Assembly: GCF_964340395.1 (NCBI RefSeq)
Contig: NC_135558.1
Coordinates: forward strand, 14,983,500-15,047,499
From: Glandiceps talaboti
Lineage: Eukaryota > Hemichordata > Enteropneusta > Spengelidae
Length of the DNA stretch: 64,000 bases
Reading direction: 5' to 3'
Part shown: positions 1 through 12,800 of the stretch, in pieces
Layout of the letters: each line of letters begins with the position of its first letter
Numbering within the stretch: position 1 is the first letter of the stretch
Made by a program: the position numbers and the translations under genes
The notes under the pieces: model-generated
Database searches by the model: none
What the model was told of the DNA's origin: nothing
What the model saw: only the letters and a program-made list of their open reading frames with translations

Positions 1-308
1 TCATTTATGGGGTAGATATCGGTACATACAAAACAACCCACCTTTTAGCAATGCGAAGCTCCGAGGACTGTAAGAGAGTCTAATTGCGACCTACATAGTT
101 AAAGACCGGGTTACGTATTGCGAACGATTACACCAGTAAAATACATCCACATGCATACGTACGTGCCCATGAGCTTTTCGCGTCCATGTCTGTTAACAAC
201 ACTCCCTTCACCATCGTGACAGTATCCCTGCGTTGCCCTTGCCGAATGCCTGTCCGATACGATTGTCAATCTATCTACTTGTATAAAGCCAGTTTTAACA
301 TTGCCTAC

Positions 309-479
309 CTTTGCAGAGTCTATGCCATGGTTCTTCAAGTAAATAAATCCTATGGTACTAAACGCGTGGTGTATTTCATCGACTAATGACAGTAGATTCT
401 CCTCACATACCGTGTCCTTGTCTAAACTGTACGCACTGAAGTCTATCACTGGGATTTCAGTCTGCGACTGGGAGGCCAT
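309..479 (-). CDS. Copy A: exon 1 of an isopenicillin-N-synthase-like 2OG-Fe(II) dioxygenase, cut by window edge or orphan
   Basis: Fifty-seven codons from an ATG at 479-477 to a GT donor at 308-307, ending phase 0 after IDSAK. The peptide carries the family N-terminal signature IPVIDFSAYSLDK and AFSTIGFIYLKNHGI, the start of the DIOX_N domain. It is nearly identical to exon 1 of copies B and E and the donor sits at the same codon. Exons 2-7 would lie left of position 1 and cannot be judged, so this may be an intact gene running off the window or a lone duplicated exon. Positions 1-308 are intron 1, with recognisable similarity to intron 1 of B and to two stretches in E. The sequence just upstream (480-545) resembles the region upstream of B. 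Confidence 0.8.
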
Positions 480-2163
480 ATTGCTTTTCTTGCCCGTCGA
501 CGATACCACAGATAGTCAGACCAGGGTCAAAAGGTTAAATGTCTGGGAGTCACACTGATGAATGGTACAAGTTTGAGTGAAACAATTCACCATATATCAT
601 AAAGCCTCATCAGAATATATATTGTTATGACAAAGTTGTGATGACTTTGCTTAACTTAGGTGAGAAGCCTTCTTTTAAGGGAGAAGGTGACGGCACAGCA
701 AAAATGGAGACAGGCACGTTGTTTCTGAACATATGAGCTAGTCAAGGGAAGGAAATTTGCTGCCATACAGGTGTTGAAAGTTGGATCCATTTCGAGAAGG
801 CACACTGACTTATCGAAATTTTCGTCTTCAGGGTTACATAGTTTTATTTATTTTTTCATTTTATGTGGCTCTAATTGTGTACTTTCTGATCATTATTTTT
901 CTGAGTAAAACAATAAGAAAACTCCTACACAAAAAAGGGACTTCATTTGTGTTGATCCATGCATATCCCCGAACGTCTATTCGGATTACCACCGAACCCA
1001 AATTTTACAATAATTATTGCAAAGTAAACTTTATTTGCCCGTTTCTGAAAAAAGTAAGGTCTATAAAGTAAACATAACAATTACCTTGCCGGCTACGATT
1101 ACATTTTGGCAATTATTTTGAAATGACATTATCTTGTATTTAGTATTGAAATTCATCTCCGCACTGAAAGTTTTCAATGTAAATTTTCCTAAGTATATAG
1201 GGAATTGAAAATAGACGGACACTCTCCTTACCTATCTACTTGGTCGTTTAGTTTGCCGGTATCCATATTGATATCTAAATTACAAATTTAATAAATAAAT
1301 AAACTATAAATAAATAAATAGACAAAACAATAAATAAATACCAATTGGAAAAGTCCAAAAAATTTATTCTGACTTAGAGATACAGAATAATTATTAAAGC
1401 ACACAATATGCTTCAATATCAGTTTGGTTATTCATTGATATGTCGCATGTAAATGACCACGTGACCTCCGAAATCATATGAAGTTACGAGGTCAATATTT
1501 CCGTGACCCCTGTTGCCTACTTGAACAGTCCGAATTTGTAATATTCACAGCGTTGTTTATATTCATACAGAAACACATCTTTGGAGTCAGGTACACATTT
1601 TTTGAGAAATAAAACATCGCTCGATGAAAAGTAATACATGTCTCATCCATAAGTACTGTTATAATAGAGTGCATAATAATGTGATGGATATGACGTCATT
1701 TCGGCTGCGAGTTAAAAAAAAATCACCCAGAATTATTATCTGTCTCTGGTATCAGTGAGTGACTACACATACCACGACACGTGTCGTATCGTTTTGATTA
1801 ATAAACCCTCGTGTTCTTAAACAGAAGAATATCTCCTCAAATTTCAGACGGAGGTCGATATGGCCACCTCTGTATTATCTGGTTTGAATGTAAGGGATTC
1901 AGCCAATCAGAGGAATTTATCCAGATTTATTTTGGAGCAATAGACCGCAAGAGATAGTGTTAATTAAGATTATGCGTCGTTGACGTCATACATACATGAT
2001 GCAAGTTCCACCCTGTGATTTTTTACAGGTTATAAATATGATTCACTCACGATTCATTAATTCTTCAATTGATTCTTTGAAATGAACATGCCAATTTGTT
2101 CATCTGTTATGCAAATAACTATTATATCGTGATAATTAATTCGTGAAGAGATTACTGGGGCCT
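480..2163. other. Spacer between copy A and the 3' end of copy B
   Basis: No supported gene. The first 60-70 bases resemble the upstream region of B and E (loose matches around the ggtcaaaaggttaaatgtct stretch) and probably hold the A promoter or 5' UTR. A short (TAAA)n tract lies at about 1292-1341. The open frames here have no family signature and no codon structure that I trust. Confidence 0.5.
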
Positions 2164-4169
2164 TCAGTATATTGCATTCAATGCCTGCTTCACGTAGTCG
2201 TGGACTTTTATAGGTGGGTACTTGTTGCTTCCATCCGTGCACTCAACCAAAAAGTCTTTGTCAGGATATGCGAAGAATGCAATAGATTGTCTTTCTTTCA
2301 GTTTGTCTTCATCAGTGGTAGGCATCACAACTCGGTGTTTCTGAGGAAAATAAATAATAACTTTTACCTTCCTGACAAAGTGTCACTTGAATAAACAGAT
2401 AAGATGTTAAGAAGTCAAGAAAGATGTATGGTTTGTGTTATTATCTATACAACAAAATGTATCACTATATTTATGAATACTGTGGTGAGTTTCCATTGCC
2501 TCGGAAAGAACTGTGGTATACATATGCCTTTTTAATAGGAAATCGACGGTACAAATTTATAAAGACCTTTAAATAAACAGTTTATCAACTCAATTGTCAT
2601 GTTTTTCTTTTGCTGGTCAAAGAATATTTAATCTTTATGTCCCAATGTATTTTATTAACATTCATGTGATCATACACGCCTCAACCTGTATATGATCCTT
2701 CATGCTAAATTATGCAATGTCTTGTAACAGAGATTATGTGGTTGTATACTTACCGTTGCCTTGAGCTTGTCAGTTGTCCATCTCTGCATCAAATCTCCTA
2801 AATTTACAATTATTGTACCTTCAATGGGAGTAGCTGCAACATACTTCCCATGTGTGTTCATAACCTGGTATACAAAAGGGTATACAGATAAAATACATTG
2901 CTAAACAAGTCACAAGGTGAGGTATTGGTAATTTATCAAAGGATAGTGAAGAGAAAATGAATAAGAAGAGTATTGACTGTATACGTAAACAGACACATAC
3001 ATACATACATACATACATACATGTACATACACACACACACACACACACATACATGTACATACATACATACATACATACATACATACATACATGTACATAC
3101 ACACACACACACATACATGTACATACATACATACATACATACATACATACATACATGTACATACACACACACACATACATGTACATACATACATACATAC
3201 ATACATACATACATACATACATACATACGTACATACATACATACATACATACACACACACATACATGTACATACATACATACATACATACATACATACAT
3301 ACATACATACGTACATACATACATACATACATACATACACACACACATACATGTACATACATACATACATACATACATACATACATGTATGTACGTACGT
3401 ACGTACATACATGCATACATACGTACGTACGTACATACATACATACATACATACATACATACATACACATTGCATAAAGGAATATGTAACAGGAATTAAT
3501 ATCCCACTAATTTTGTAACCAGCACATAAATGATATAGATTCAGTGCAGTACACTTACTTCCAGACCACCAGCATTATCCTGGAAAAGCAAAGTAATAGA
3601 ACCATAATCGGAATGTTCTCCACACCTCTGCTGACCTGGTTTAACCTGATATTCTGAAGACAAAGCTGGATAATATAGAGTTCTTATGCTAGTATCATTC
3701 ACTCCTGTAAGCATCCCTTCATGGGCTTTGGCAAAAAATGATGTCTCCTATCAAGAGATATTTAAATATGGCATGAAAAATAATTCAATTGAAATGAAAG
3801 CAGAACACTGTACCCTTATTACATTTCTCCAATCATTTGCATTTCTCTATGAAGCTACAACATACATCTGACAACCCATTTTTTCAATCCCATTTCTGAA
3901 CGACATTAAGAGAGAATGATTACTGATATTTTTTATAGGAAAAAATTCTAATTTCAAAATGCAATTGCGTCAAAATTTGCTCAAACACTAAATGAAGATT
4001 TTCGATATTTTGTTTCTTGAATAATCTGTGAATTCACATGTTACTTCGCCTCATTTGTAAACCTCTTATTGTATTATTGGCGATGGCCTTCGAAAGTGCT
4101 CTCTTTAGAGATAATTTCAGGTATGAAACACTTGATGTATTCATGTGATTGTTTATTTGTACGTATACA

Positions 4170-4267
<98 letters not shown>

Positions 4268-4269
4268 AG

Positions 4270-4300
<31 letters not shown>

Positions 4301-7300
4301 GTGTATGTGTGTGTATGTATGTATGTATGTATGTATGTATGTATGTATGCGTGCATACTTGCATTCTTGCGTGTGTCAAAGTGGATAGAGATTACTATTC
4401 TTATTCATATCAGTAAATGGGGATTAACTTACTATGTTTAAACCCTTGGCCATTACCGCCAAGAGGCGCATGCTCAGTTTGGTGCAAACATTATAGAAAT
4501 CATCAAAAACTTCTCTGAATTCTGGAAGATCTTCATCTGGCATTAGCTAGTACAGCAATAACAACAAAATATATCGATACATATAATATCAGTTTATTTT
4601 AATTAATTTATTACATGAATCTTGAAAATAATACCTTAGACTTCTTAATTCTAGTTACACAGGTACAAAGGCACACATACACAAATATCTATCCGTCTGT
4701 CTGTCTGTGCCTGTCTGTCTGTCTGTCTGTCTGTCTTTCCGCCCACCCACCCACCCACCCATCCATCCATATACATCCACACTCATCTATTTACATTAAA
4801 TTTATATATTTACCATATATATATTTAGTAAACTTCACTCATATCTATATATTTTGTTTATTTTTTCTGCCTGTGTCTCCATCAAATTTACTTTGCTGAA
4901 AACATTGACGAAGTCACCCAAAATATCTGATCAATTCTGATATTTTTTATATTTTATTTGTGAATGTGTTTAGGAAGGACATTTAAGTATTTATATATTA
5001 TCATCATACCATGTGTTTCAACCTTGGTATATAGTTGAAGCATTCCTTGGGATCTGCATGTAAACTGTCAGGATTTGCCCTGAAAATTTGAAGATAAATG
5101 TTCAAACATGAATTATATTATAAACCAAATATGGTAAAGACCGCACATCTTTTGTAAATAAAGTTATAAATCTACAGTAAATGATAGTATGATTGGAGTT
5201 TTTGTTCTATAACGATATTTGAACTAATACTCAGAATTCTAATATGTCTTATTGTCATCATCAAACACCTCTCATCTGTGTAACTGACTTTGTATTTACA
5301 GTGCAATCTGGGTTACCTTGGTGTTCCATTCATGGGACACGATGTGGTTTTGTTTTGTTTTTTGCATGAAGATAAGACGCAACTGCAGACAAAGGATAAA
5401 GCACAGCAGGGTCCTTTACCCAATTATATTGAAAAAGTGAATGAACATTGCTATTCGTTTATAGTGAAGTAGAAAGTCTATATAGCATAAATGATCTACA
5501 ACTACAGACATCTGACCGTGGACAAACGGAACCTGTTACAAACAGGGAAAGTAAACAACTGAATTGAATTAATAACACTTGGCACACGCAGCATGTTGGA
5601 AGTACAGAAACTTGTATTACATTCCATCATTAGATAAGAACAGTTTTATGGTTACTTTACAGCATGGTTATGTTCACATTTCCAGTTCGCCTGCCATGGG
5701 ATTTCATGTTCACAGAAAAAGGCCATAAAACTGTTCTTATCAAACCTTGTATGTAATACAAGTCTCTGTTGTTTCAACATGCTGTGCCAAGTGTAGCAGG
5801 TTCCGTTTGTCCACAGTCTGATGTCTGCAGTTGTACATCTGAGCTGTGTGCTGCACTCCTGTAATTCTTTGTTTTGCAGTTGAAGTTATCTGATTGTGAA
5901 TAAGGAATGTAGTGTCCCATAATTAGTTAAACACCACGCTAATCCCAATATCCTTGAAAAACCTGAACTACTAACTACAAATTAATTTTGATTGGTCGAA
6001 AATGTATTAGATATAAACAAGAACAATGAATAATTAATCGTTGTATGATTCAACCCATCAAGTGTCAATGGAACATCGGTTTGGTGGTGTTTTATAGAAT
6101 TTGAACTTTGAACCTTTAATATCCACATTTGATTGATGACTTTGTGGTGACTTGATAGTCTGATTCTTTCAAAGACGACAAATTTGCACATTGATAGACG
6201 TTTATATATGTATTGATCTCTCTCGACCTCTCGACTTTAACCTGAAAATCATTAAATTGTGTTAGAATTCCAAATCTTACCTTTCACCTAACACATGTAC
6301 GTATCCGTGTTCATGTTCATTTTCAGGAATGTTGACAGGGTATTTCATTTTGATACCTGTTGGTAGAGCGAAGAACTTCCTCGAAACCTCGTACACCTGT
6401 TTAACCTAGTGGAGGAATGGGTTATCATTATTGTTAAACAAATAGAAGCTTGTTTAGTTGAATTTTTACATGTTATGGTAGTCACATGCATACCAAATAT
6501 CAAAGCAAATGGTTTCAGAAAATAACTTAGTAAAAAAAAAAGGTAAGTTAACAACCTTACCCAATAGCTCGCGCTGCTGTTTACACCTATATAGCTAAAT
6601 TGTTGCAGGGTAGACATGGTTGTACTTTTCATGCGTGACTCGATCAGTGCAAACTGATGCTCCCACAATCAGAACGGACGAGATCATCCCGGGACGATCG
6701 AGGTCAAGGAAAGCATTGTCCATGGGCATAGCCCACAAACAGGTCATGGAGCTATATTATTCGTTGTCTCAAAGTGTGGGCCAATTTAAAGTTCTAGACA
6801 TTCTGTACGTGCTGACATCGATTCGATTTGATTGAGGTGAGTTGGTGAATTATCATGAGGGCAATACGTCCATAAATAACTGCCAGTATATACACTATGA
6901 CCTACATTGGTACTTTAGTTGAATACCCATTCAGATTGTGTTACGAACGAGTACACGTACTGAAATACATCCACTTCCATGCGTACCCAGCCCAGGGTCT
7001 TTTCACGTCCACATCGGTTAAAAATACCTTATATATAGGCCATCGTGACCGTACCCTTGTCTCGTCCTTGTCGAGTACCTGTCCAATACGATCATCAATC
7101 TACTAGTTGCAAGCTTTAATATCATCGCTTACCTGTTCTGGGTGTATGCCATGGTTCTTCAAGTAAATAAATCCTATGGTACTAAACGCATGGTGTATTT
7201 CATCGACTAATGACTGTATTTTCTCCTCACATACCGTGTCCTTGTCTAAACTGTACGCACTGAAGTCTATCACTGGGATTTCAGTCTGCGAATGGGATGC

Positions 7301-7303
7301 CAT
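2164..7303 (-). CDS. Copy B: isopenicillin-N-synthase-like 2OG-Fe(II) dioxygenase, seven exons, complete
   Basis: Exons in coding order: 7303-7133, 6405-6281, 5079-5010, 4546-4433, 3747-3559, 2864-2754, 2340-2164; 957 bp, 318 residues. All introns are GT-AG with phases 0, 2, 0, 0, 0, 0. DIOX_N covers roughly residues 8-120 (IPVIDFSAYSLDK, GFIYLKNHGI) and 2OG-FeII_Oxy roughly 165-285. Iron ligands are H205 and D207 in GEHSDYG (exon 5) and H262 in KHRVVMP (exon 7); R277 and S279 in ERQSIAFF bind the 2-oxoglutarate carboxylate. Spacing matches IPNS and plant 2OG oxygenases. Such enzymes use O2 and usually 2-oxoglutarate to oxidise a small molecule in the cytosol; the substrate is unknown. The start is the only ATG placed correctly ahead of the domain. 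Nearest relative here is copy C. Confidence 0.92.
2994..3474. repeat. (ATAC)n / (AC)n compound microsatellite in intron 5 of copy B
   Basis: About 480 bp of ATAC/CATA units broken by AC runs, by atgtacat interruptions that recur every 60-100 bp, and by GTAC runs near the right end. Both strands give long open frames of repeated YI(H/T) or YVC(M) residues; these are artefacts of the repeat. Confidence 0.95.
4163..4350. repeat. Compound (CATA)n(TA)n(GT)n(GTAT)n microsatellite in intron 4 of copy B
   Basis: CATA units pass into about 25 TA dinucleotides, then GT, then GTAT units. As the outer blocks are reverse complements, the tract is nearly self-complementary and could fold into a hairpin. 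The right-hand GTAT block matches the place where pseudogene E is joined (30249-30370). Confidence 0.93.
4687..4775. repeat. (GTCT)n and (CCAC)n tract in intron 3 of copy B
   Basis: Repeated GTCT units followed by CCACCCAC and CCATCCAT units. The same arrangement sits in the matching intron of pseudogene E at about 30699-30775, which supports the shared origin of B and E. Confidence 0.85.
5495..5840. mobile_element. Foldback (long inverted repeat) non-autonomous DNA element in intron 2 of copy B
   Basis: The left arm (about 5495-5665: ctacaactacagacat, gtggacaaacggaacct, ttgtattacattcc, gataagaacagttttatgg) returns inverted at about 5727-5840 (ccataaaactgttcttatc ... aggttccgtttgtccac ... 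gtctgcagttgtac). The left arm carries about 35 extra bases. No coding capacity; probably a MITE or foldback element of unknown superfamily. Confidence 0.75.
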
Positions 7304-7560
7304 TTTGTAGCTACCCTCGGCTCTTTGACGATATCACAGTCAGGTCGGGGTCACAAGGTTAAATGTCTGTGACTCATTTCACCATATACTTTCTGAAACC
7401 TAGAAATTTGTATATTATGAACTTTTGACTTTAAAGGTCATCTTGGAGGGGGGGGGCGTTTGATTGGGACGGGGTGCTGAAGGATTAGGATGGGAAATTT
7501 TGTTGTGGGCAGAAAGAGAGCAATAGAGTCTGATAATTTGACAGTGAAAACAAGTTTGTG
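7304..7560. promoter_or_regulatory. Upstream region of copy B, conserved in pseudogene E and partly in A
   Basis: The stretch from the start codon outward (tagctaccctcggctctttg, gtcggggtcacaaggttaaa, gtgactcatttcacc) is almost identical to 31421-31690 upstream of E, and a looser match lies at 480-545 upstream of A. It probably includes the 5' UTR and core promoter, but no TATA box or initiator can be assigned. The match extends to about 7560 and then breaks. Confidence 0.5.
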
Positions 7561-7737
7561 TACGTTGCATACATTCACGGACAGTGTGAGTTATAAGGTG
7601 AAATGGTACACTCAGCAAAATGCATCGTTTTATTAAATTTTTATTTTTGTATTTTGGCTTGTAAAGTACTCGTAAAAATAAATGTTGAACGCCCATCTCA
7701 CTTTTACATCTCAAAACACACAAAACAAATTGACAAC

Positions 7738-8362
7738 AAGTCATTGAGAATGATATAGTCCCCACTATGATTGGGTTTTAAGGAATTATCACTACTCTGA
7801 TCACGCAACAACACTTTGGACATGGAAAATTCACAAACAAAATGGCTGCCAGGCAGCCATATTGGATTGTATCACAATGAAAATGGATATGCACATGTAT
7901 GTCATAGAACACTGTCCCAATACAAACTTTGAATGAGATCTGTTCAAGCATGTCTGAGTTATGGCTTTGGACATGGAAAATTCACAAACAAAATGGCTGC
8001 TAGGCGGCCATATTGGATCGTATCATGACAACAATGAATATGCACATGATGTATGTCATAGAACACTGTCCTAATATTAACTTTGAATGAGATCTGCTCA
8101 AGCATGTCTGAGTTATGGCTTTAGACAGGGAAAATTTGCAAACAAAATGGATGCTAGGTGGCCATATTGGATCGTATCATGTAACAAATTGACGTGCATA
8201 TGTATGCCATTGTATGTTGCCCCTGTGCCAAGTTTGAAAAAAATCGGTCCAGGCATCTCCAAGAAACGGCTGCAGACGGACGGATGGACGGACGGACACA
8301 CAGACGGAACCCAATCCATAAGTCCCCGTCCTGGACTTCGTCCGGCGGGGACTAATAATTGA
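7738..8362 (+). repeat. Element with ~155 bp tandem core, GGAC tetranucleotide tract and terminal hairpin (family 1, copy 1)
   Basis: About 3.4 units of roughly 155 bp (aaaatggctgc, gccatattggat, gagatctg.tcaagcatgtc) are followed by ggtccaggcatctccaagaa, a (GGAC)n tract at 8275-8300 and the end agtccccgtcctggacttcg...cggggact, which can fold back. The left edge shares tgattgggttttaagg and its flank with the inverted copy at 35180-36325. The architecture recalls pearl or Helitron-like non-autonomous elements of marine invertebrates; that assignment is inference. Confidence 0.75.
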
Positions 8363-8457
8363 CTCTTCAATTTCGTCACAAAACGACTGATTGTAAAATG
8401 TGACACCCCTCCCCCCTATTCCTCCGGCCCTCCCCCCTTGTAAATACTGAATGCTCC

Positions 8458-8740
8458 CTTAAGTATTCTCGTCAGTCATGCATGTGCCCAAGGTCACAAG
8501 TCAATGATATCTGCCTGGATATTGAAAAAAATACATATATCAACCTTCATAGTATCTTGTTATGTTATGTTACATTTATATTGCATGCATGCATGCATCA
8601 TACAATCACCACGGGGGAGGGGGGAGGGGGTGGTGGTGGTGGTGTTAAAACAAGATTTGTTTCTGTCTCCATGATGTAATGTTCCTGGGGATCCTGAATT
8701 CATTCCCATCATGTGTCTTGGCACATGTGCACTTGCTTTT
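8458..8740. repeat. Segment shared with the region upstream of pseudogene E, with G-rich tract
   Basis: The stretch from gtattctcgtcagtcatg through atacatatatcaaccttcat matches 32556-32730, showing that the duplicated B/E block once extended well upstream of exon 1. Inside is a polypurine tract (8613-8645, gggaggggggaggggg then TGG repeats) absent from the E copy. A run of 12 G follows at 8772-8783. Confidence 0.7.
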
Positions 8741-8783
8741 CCACACTAGGGTGAATCAAATGGTTTGATGTGGGGGGGGGGGG

Positions 8784-9498
8784 AGAGATTGTTGTTTACC
8801 TGGTCAAAATGTTCCTTGGTAATGAATGTGCCCTATTGAAGCATTTAACTTTCAAATCATTGGCTTTTTAAACTGTAACAGCAGACGGAAACACGAACTG
8901 GACACCAGACTTCACATATCTCCTGATATTAGACAAAGTATACAAAGTGTGCATTTAATTCACCTCACCTAAACCCTTTAAAGCCTTCAGTGGGTTTTTC
9001 TACTTTATTTGACAACTCTACAGACATGTTGATTAATCAAAAAAATAATGATTTAAATGTGATAATGCAATGAGCTGAACAATTAATGAATGACTCCCAA
9101 CTGCTTATTTCCCTGTATAAAATATCTCATGAATATTCATAACCATGAATAAATTATTTCTTGCTGCAGTTACCCTATAAAGGCACATTGATGTTCCTAT
9201 GAAATTGAAAGTAGTTGTGGGTGACATAAAATCATGAGATGACTCCAGATCCCATAGTTTTTGAAAATGGCTTATTTTCTGGAGTGGTATTCCCCTATAA
9301 GATCAAAGTTGTGGTAACAGTATATTTGTGACATTACTGTAACCATGGTTATGACGTTAAGACTGGATTCCATTTAATGTAATGATTGTTTACTATCTCT
9401 CTTTCTAAAAGGCTTGATTAAAATTACAATATTTCCCCATTCCTTCTTTACAAGGAATATTCAAAAGCAGATTCTAGCCAAGTTGTTTATAGAGTCAT
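8784..9498. other. Spacer without recognisable feature
   Basis: AT-rich intergenic DNA between the B upstream region and the 3' end of C. I see no ORF with family similarity and no clear repeat. Confidence 0.4.
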
Positions 9499-9768
9499 GC
9501 ATTCCATTCAGTGATTTCACCTAATAATCAGGGTTCTCGCCAGGCCTTTATTATAGAATAGTGGGTTCCATCCTATGATTTCACCTAATAATCAGGGTTC
9601 TCTCCAGGCCTTAGGAGAGAAGTGGGTTCCATCCTTCGATTTCACCTAATAATCAAGGTTCTTTCTAGGCTTTAATAGAGTAGTGGGTTCCATTCCTTTG
9701 ATTTCACCTAGTAATCAAGGTTCTTTGCAGGCCCTTAATTTAGTGGTGTGTTCCACCCTATGATCTCT
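9499..9768. repeat. Tandem repeat, ~62 bp unit, about 4.3 copies, downstream of copy C
   Basis: Units start gatttcacctaataatca and continue with ggttctc.ccaggcctt and agtgggttccat. Successive gatttcacc occurrences lie near 9513, 9577, 9638 and 9700, with a diverged one at 9762, a spacing of 61-64 bp. Confidence 0.88.
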
Positions 9769-9855
9769 TGACAGAACAGGTACAAATGAACACAGGCATT
9801 AGAGGTAATATTCCTTGATTTATACTGCTATGTCCTAATTAGGAAACTGAGAAGT

Positions 9856-12800
9856 TTAGTAAGTATCATTTAATATCTGTTTCAGGTAATCCCCAGACTT
9901 CACAGGTGGGTACTTGTTGCTTCCATCTGTGCACTCAACCAAAAAGTCATTGTTTGGGAAAACAAAAAACGCAATAGATTGTCTGTCTTTCAGTTTGTCT
10001 TCATCAGTGGTAGGCATCACAACTCGGTGTTTCTAAAAGAAAGTAATATCACAAGAGTTACTTCATCTAACGTTTAGAGGTTCTTGGGTAGAAAACCTGG
10101 GCCAAATAATTAAACCTGCACTACTAGGGAACTTGCAAACCCGCCATGTTGAATGTTGCATCATGGGAAATTTGATAATAAATACTAATCAAATAGTATT
10201 GTAAACAATAATGTTACATTGTAACCACAAATGATCAAATCATAGTCACCCTCACCATTTTGGGAGGTTTATTTTACTGGTAGCTCCTGATTAGGTATTA
10301 CGATAACCACAGATAATCCCATAGTCCTTTGCGTCTGAGCATGCTCAGTCTGGATTGCAAGTTCCCTATTGCACCTAGAGCATTTTTCAAAGTGGCTTTG
10401 CTGGATACATGTATACTGACAAACTCAAAAGGCTAGTCTGGGCTTGTCCCCTCACATATTTATATATAGAAATTCAAAGCAAGGTACTCAATATGACTCA
10501 AAATATATAATGTATTATGAACACATGATTAAAATTACAAATATGCAGTTGATCAATTATCCTGCGCCAGTAAATGTTGCTTGGAGATTTGTTTGAAACA
10601 ATATAAGGAGTTAATACACTTTATGTTTACAGGGATATCATTCCAAATTTTTATGCCAGAAAAAGAAATAGGAAATTGACCTGGGTTCGATCTGGCATGA
10701 TATGGATAATAATCATGTGTTTCCAAAAAGCATGGTCCATCCAAAAAAATCAGCATCCTAATTGAATCTCAACATATTGCTATAATACTACTTATAACGT
10801 TCAAGTTCAGTGGACTCATATCCAATAGAATTACTTTTTGATTGTTTATAAATACAAATGTACAAAGCATTTCATCACAATCAGTATGTAAGCTTTTACC
10901 CATTCCAAATTCTCAACATTCCTCATGACGAATTTGCATCATGTTGAAAGTTCGCTTTGGCGAAAATAGTATATTGTAAATCATGGCGAGTGACTTAAGG
11001 GGCCTTGTCACTGTAAGTCAAAAGATGAGTAGTGACAACCCCTTAGGTTACTCACATTTTCCAGCCAAATGAAGAAAAATATTGGTGAATAATGTATTTG
11101 GACATCCCCAAACATAATAATAGAAAAATAGAGAAAATGATCTTGAATGCTGTGACTTCTATTTTGAGGACCACAACACAAATGACATAGACACATGTTG
11201 TCCTCATGTAGAATGACAGGGTATAAATGCCAAATTCTTTGTTTGAATGTGTTCAAATCAGCTTGCATTGGGTATATTGTACAGTACATGATAGTATACT
11301 TACTGTTGCCTTGAGTTTGTCAGCTGTCCATCTCTGCATCATATCTCCTAAATTTATAACTATTGTATCTTCAATGGGAGTAGCTGCAACATACTTCCCC
11401 TGTGTGTTCATAACCTGGTACACAAAAGTTGTAGAGATAAAACACACTGATCAACAAATCACATGGGTAATAGGTATTTCATGCTTGATGGTCAAAACAG
11501 AACAAGATGGTTACAGTATCCTTGCATTCATCTATTCTATATCAGGGCTAGGTAGGAAATATTGGCTACAAAAAACTGGCCCAAATATGCTGCTGAGGTA
11601 AAGAAACTTTGGTCATGATTCTCAATATCTGTAGTTGTGACAGAAGAAGCCACATTCAGAGACAAGAAACTGTGAGCCACGACAAACACAGACGAACACA
11701 CACACACACACACATACACAGTATGAAGCTCTGAACGGCAAGGCTCCCGTGTACATTGCAGATATGCTTGAGGGGGTTTGCAACTCCAATTATAACCTAA
11801 GAACAAATAGCAGTCACAATCTCGTAGTTCCACGGTCTTATAATAAATTAAATGATAGGGCTTTTGCCATACATGGTCCGAGACTATGGAATTCCATTCC
11901 ACAAGAGTTGAAATGTTTAGATGAAATGGAACAATTTAAAAGAGGGTTGAAGACATACCTGTTTAAAGTTTCTTACAACTTTTAACTGTTGATTTTAGCC
12001 ATGTTTCTGTTTTAAACACTTTTAGGAATGGTTTTAATATGCTATTGATGTGTATTATTATTATTTTTTTTTACAGTATTTCTTAAATGTCTCTTTTAAC
12101 TTATCAAATGTCTCTTTTAACTTATTGTGCAGCGCTTTTGAATATTTTCTTTTAAATAGAGGAAGCGCTTTAGAAATGAAATAAATGTCAAAAGTTAAAT
12201 GTGACCTCTTATGATGGCACTTTCAACTGTAGCACACGTGACAGTGGAGAATCATGGTGTGTCAATCAAGAAATAAAAACACTGCTATTAATTATATCTA
12301 TGATGCACGTTGGTGGTACAATTCCATTTCAGGTAACAAGAATTTACCAAATGATATATTAGTACTTAGTTAGCATAATATAATCTCTTGAATAACATGA
12401 TACTTACATAGATTATTTAGTATTTGCTTGTTATGTTTCAATCCTCATTTTCTGCCTGCTACTGTAGCTTCAGATGATGAAGTACAGAATGATACATTAC
12501 ATACAATTACTTATGTTACATTAAGTTATATTATGTTCAAAACAGTCTTGACTTGGTGATCAATAGTGAAATGAAGCCAGTGCAGGTGAAATATTCTACA
12601 ACTTTTGTAAGGCCATATTATTTAGGAAAATTCATGATATGTCATGATTCAGTAAAGTAATCCTTCGGCGTTCATAATAGCTAATTATACGTTCATTTGT
12701 CATTAAAAGTTTTATGCTTCATACCTGAGTGTACATGTCACATGCTGGGGTGAATTTGATTGGCTGTAACATGTTTATCTTTTGTCCCTCACAAGCACTA

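Noticed and set aside
781-1071. 96-codon open frame with a hydrophobic stretch
   Set aside because: No family similarity, no splice or promoter context, and AT-rich composition that gives chance leucine/isoleucine-rich frames.
1680-1995. Two TGACGTCA (CRE-like) palindromes
   Set aside because: They lie in the spacer between A and B, not near a supported start; 8 bp matches are expected by chance at this scale.
2821-3518. Long open frames of repeated MYVC, YIHT or HTYI residues on both strands
   Set aside because: Products of the ATAC/CA microsatellite, which has no stops in several frames; no codon bias or domain. The same applies at 4074-4416, 12719-13347, 23257-23941, 30166-30539, 36759-36965 and 47093-47428.
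8087-8406. Overlapping 91 and 97 codon frames
   Set aside because: They lie wholly within the family 1 tandem element and its GGAC tract and carry no domain.
9499-9768. Possible CRISPR-like array
   Set aside because: Units are contiguous ~62 bp tandem copies without unique spacers, and the DNA is eukaryotic.
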